Assembly: GCA_938022205.1 (NCBI GenBank)
Contig: CALIEB010000020.1
Span: 1-51,581 of the forward strand
Direction of reading: 5' to 3'
Origin: an uncultured Anaerolineae bacterium
GTDB lineage: Bacteria > Chloroflexota > Anaerolineae > Aggregatilineales > Phototrophicaceae
DNA length: 51,581 nt
The notes under the pieces are model-generated. The model was not told the DNA's origin, ran no database searches, and saw only the letters and a list, made by a program, of their open reading frames with translations. The position numbers were made by a program, and so were the translations under genes. Shown here one piece after another: positions 50,801-51,581 of the stretch. Within the stretch, counting starts at the first letter, position 1. Every line of letters begins with the position of its first letter.

Positions 50801-51581
50801 GGCAGCACGGGCTTGGGTTGCCACGTCTTGCGCGCGTCTTCGGCGCGCTGGCGCGTGCGCGCAATGGCTTCAGGGCTAACGCTGCGGTCAAAGCTGCGCA
50901 GGTCTGCCAGCGCGAAACCGTGCTTGGTCGCCAACGCTTCGATGCGTTCAATGCGCGCCAGCTCAAGGTCACGCCCGATGGTGTAATCCTCTAGCAGTCC
51001 CTCCATCGCCAGCGTGATGGTCTCCGCCATGCAGGCGAAGGCGCGGCGCGGCGGCAGCCCAAAGTCAAAGTGGAAGTCGGCGGCTGCGCCGGGCACCTCG
51101 ACGATGCCGCCTTCGATGACTAGCACGTCCTCGCGCTGGCGTGCCACCTTGACCGAAACGTCCAGCGGACGCGCGAGGTCAAGCACGACTGCGCCGGGCT
51201 TAAGGTGCTGTGGCTCAATCACCGCGCCCACCGCGCTAGTGGCGGTCAGCACGAGGTCAGCGGCGTAAATGGCGTTCATGTCGGTGGTGGCGACCAGCTC
51301 GCGCCCGCGCATGGCGGACTGGCACAGCTCGCGCACGGCATCCGTCGCCTCTTGCCTGCGTCCCACCAAAACCAACTTGGCGGCGCGGCGCGCGATGAGC
51401 TGCGCGGAGGCTTTGCCGATTGCGCCCGTCGCGCCCACGACCGCGACGGTGGCGTTTTCCGGCGTGATGCCCATTTGCTCCGCCGCTGCAAACAGCGACT
51501 GCACGCCCACCGCCACCGTGTAGCTGTCGCCGGTGGTGACGGCAATGTCGAGGTTTTGCGCGACGGTGATGCCGGCATCAC
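50797..51581 (-). CDS. Long-chain acyl-[ACP] reductase-like protein (partial, start outside window)
   Basis: The 3-prime 261 codons are in the window; the reading frame is open to 51581, so the start lies beyond. The NADPH site is VAVVGATGAIGKASAQLI. Then come DLARPLDVSVKVARQREDVL, VIEGGIVEVPG, and RRAFACMAETITLAMEG, in which the Cys matches the acyl-carrying Cys of cyanobacterial acyl-ACP reductase (FACFAEAM in that family). The C-terminal helix (DLELARIERIEALATKHGF) also fits. The family reduces fatty acyl-ACP to aldehyde, the first step of alkane or fatty-alcohol formation. The partner aldehyde deformylating oxygenase is not in view. Another shikimate-dehydrogenase-like reductase is possible but less likely given the Cys motif. 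Confidence 0.75.
   Translation of the reverse strand, partial: DAGITVAQNLDIAVTTGDSYTVAVGVQSLFAAAEQMGITPENATVAVVGATGAIGKASAQLIARRAAKLVLVGRRQEATDAVRELCQSAMRGRELVATTDMNAIYAADLVLTATSAVGAVIEPQHLKPGAVVLDLARPLDVSVKVARQREDVLVIEGGIVEVPGAAADFHFDFGLPPRRAFACMAETITLAMEGLLEDYTIGRDLELARIERIEALATKHGFALADLRSFDRSVSPEAIARTRQRAEDARKTWQPKPVLP

Overview
The window is about 51.6 kb of GC-rich, densely coding bacterial DNA. It most resembles a member of the Chloroflexota, Anaerolineae-like; this is inferred from gene content, as no rRNA is present. The pointers are surface proteins with long Pro/Thr stalks and LysM, SdrD-B-like or SH3 modules, a large membrane Ser/Thr kinase with an ectodomain, GAF-rich signalling proteins, HEAT-repeat proteins and amino-acid/peptide ABC importers. 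I found no tRNA, rRNA, CRISPR array, insertion sequence or prophage.

Layout. 1-2960: end of a peptide-type ABC importer operon (two permeases) followed by an orphan metal-type ABC ATPase. 2957-6656: a minus-strand operon of antiporter, PII-like protein and MarR regulator, then a Nudix hydrolase and a Gfo/Idh/MocA oxidoreductase. 6787-13045: a signalling operon with two overlapping GAF-PAS-cyclase genes, a ketol-acid-reductoisomerase-like protein, a HEAT-repeat protein and an unknown protein. 13075-22641: two anchored surface proteins, the giant kinase and an FtsX-type permease. 22665-28004: a frameshifted DNA methyltransferase, small envelope genes, a decayed gene with three amber codons, recO and an M24 peptidase. 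28120-34683: two histidine kinases, an unknown protein, a threonine-synthase-like enzyme fused to a response-regulator receiver domain, and a FecR-like secreted protein. 34684-35308: a gene-free AT-rich stretch packed with DnaA-box-like 9-mers, a candidate replication origin. 35309-44368: thioesterase, a small protein, a complete Liv-type ABC importer with an acyl-CoA ligase, a BenE-type permease and Hsp20. 44374-51581: a TPR/SH3 surface protein, a cyclic-nucleotide-phosphodiesterase-like enzyme, an alginate-lyase-like protein, a cNMP-binding patatin lipase and a partial acyl-ACP reductase.

How the genes may work together. The most striking system is the cyclase pair at 6833-10398. The first protein has lost the metal-binding aspartates but keeps the Asn/Arg pair; the second keeps both aspartates but has lost Asn and Arg. 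Class III cyclases build active sites across a dimer interface, so the two should form one working site only as a heterodimer, the logic of the mammalian C1/C2 adenylyl cyclase. A CpdA-like phosphodiesterase (46013-46801) and a cNMP-binding patatin phospholipase that keeps its phosphate-binding Glu and Arg (48524-50800) could remove and read the cAMP. The Liv importer, CoA ligase, BenE and thioesterase together suggest uptake and activation of an aromatic or other organic acid.

Genes are tightly packed. Five convergent pairs share exactly four bases through a palindromic CTAG or TTAA that holds both stop codons.
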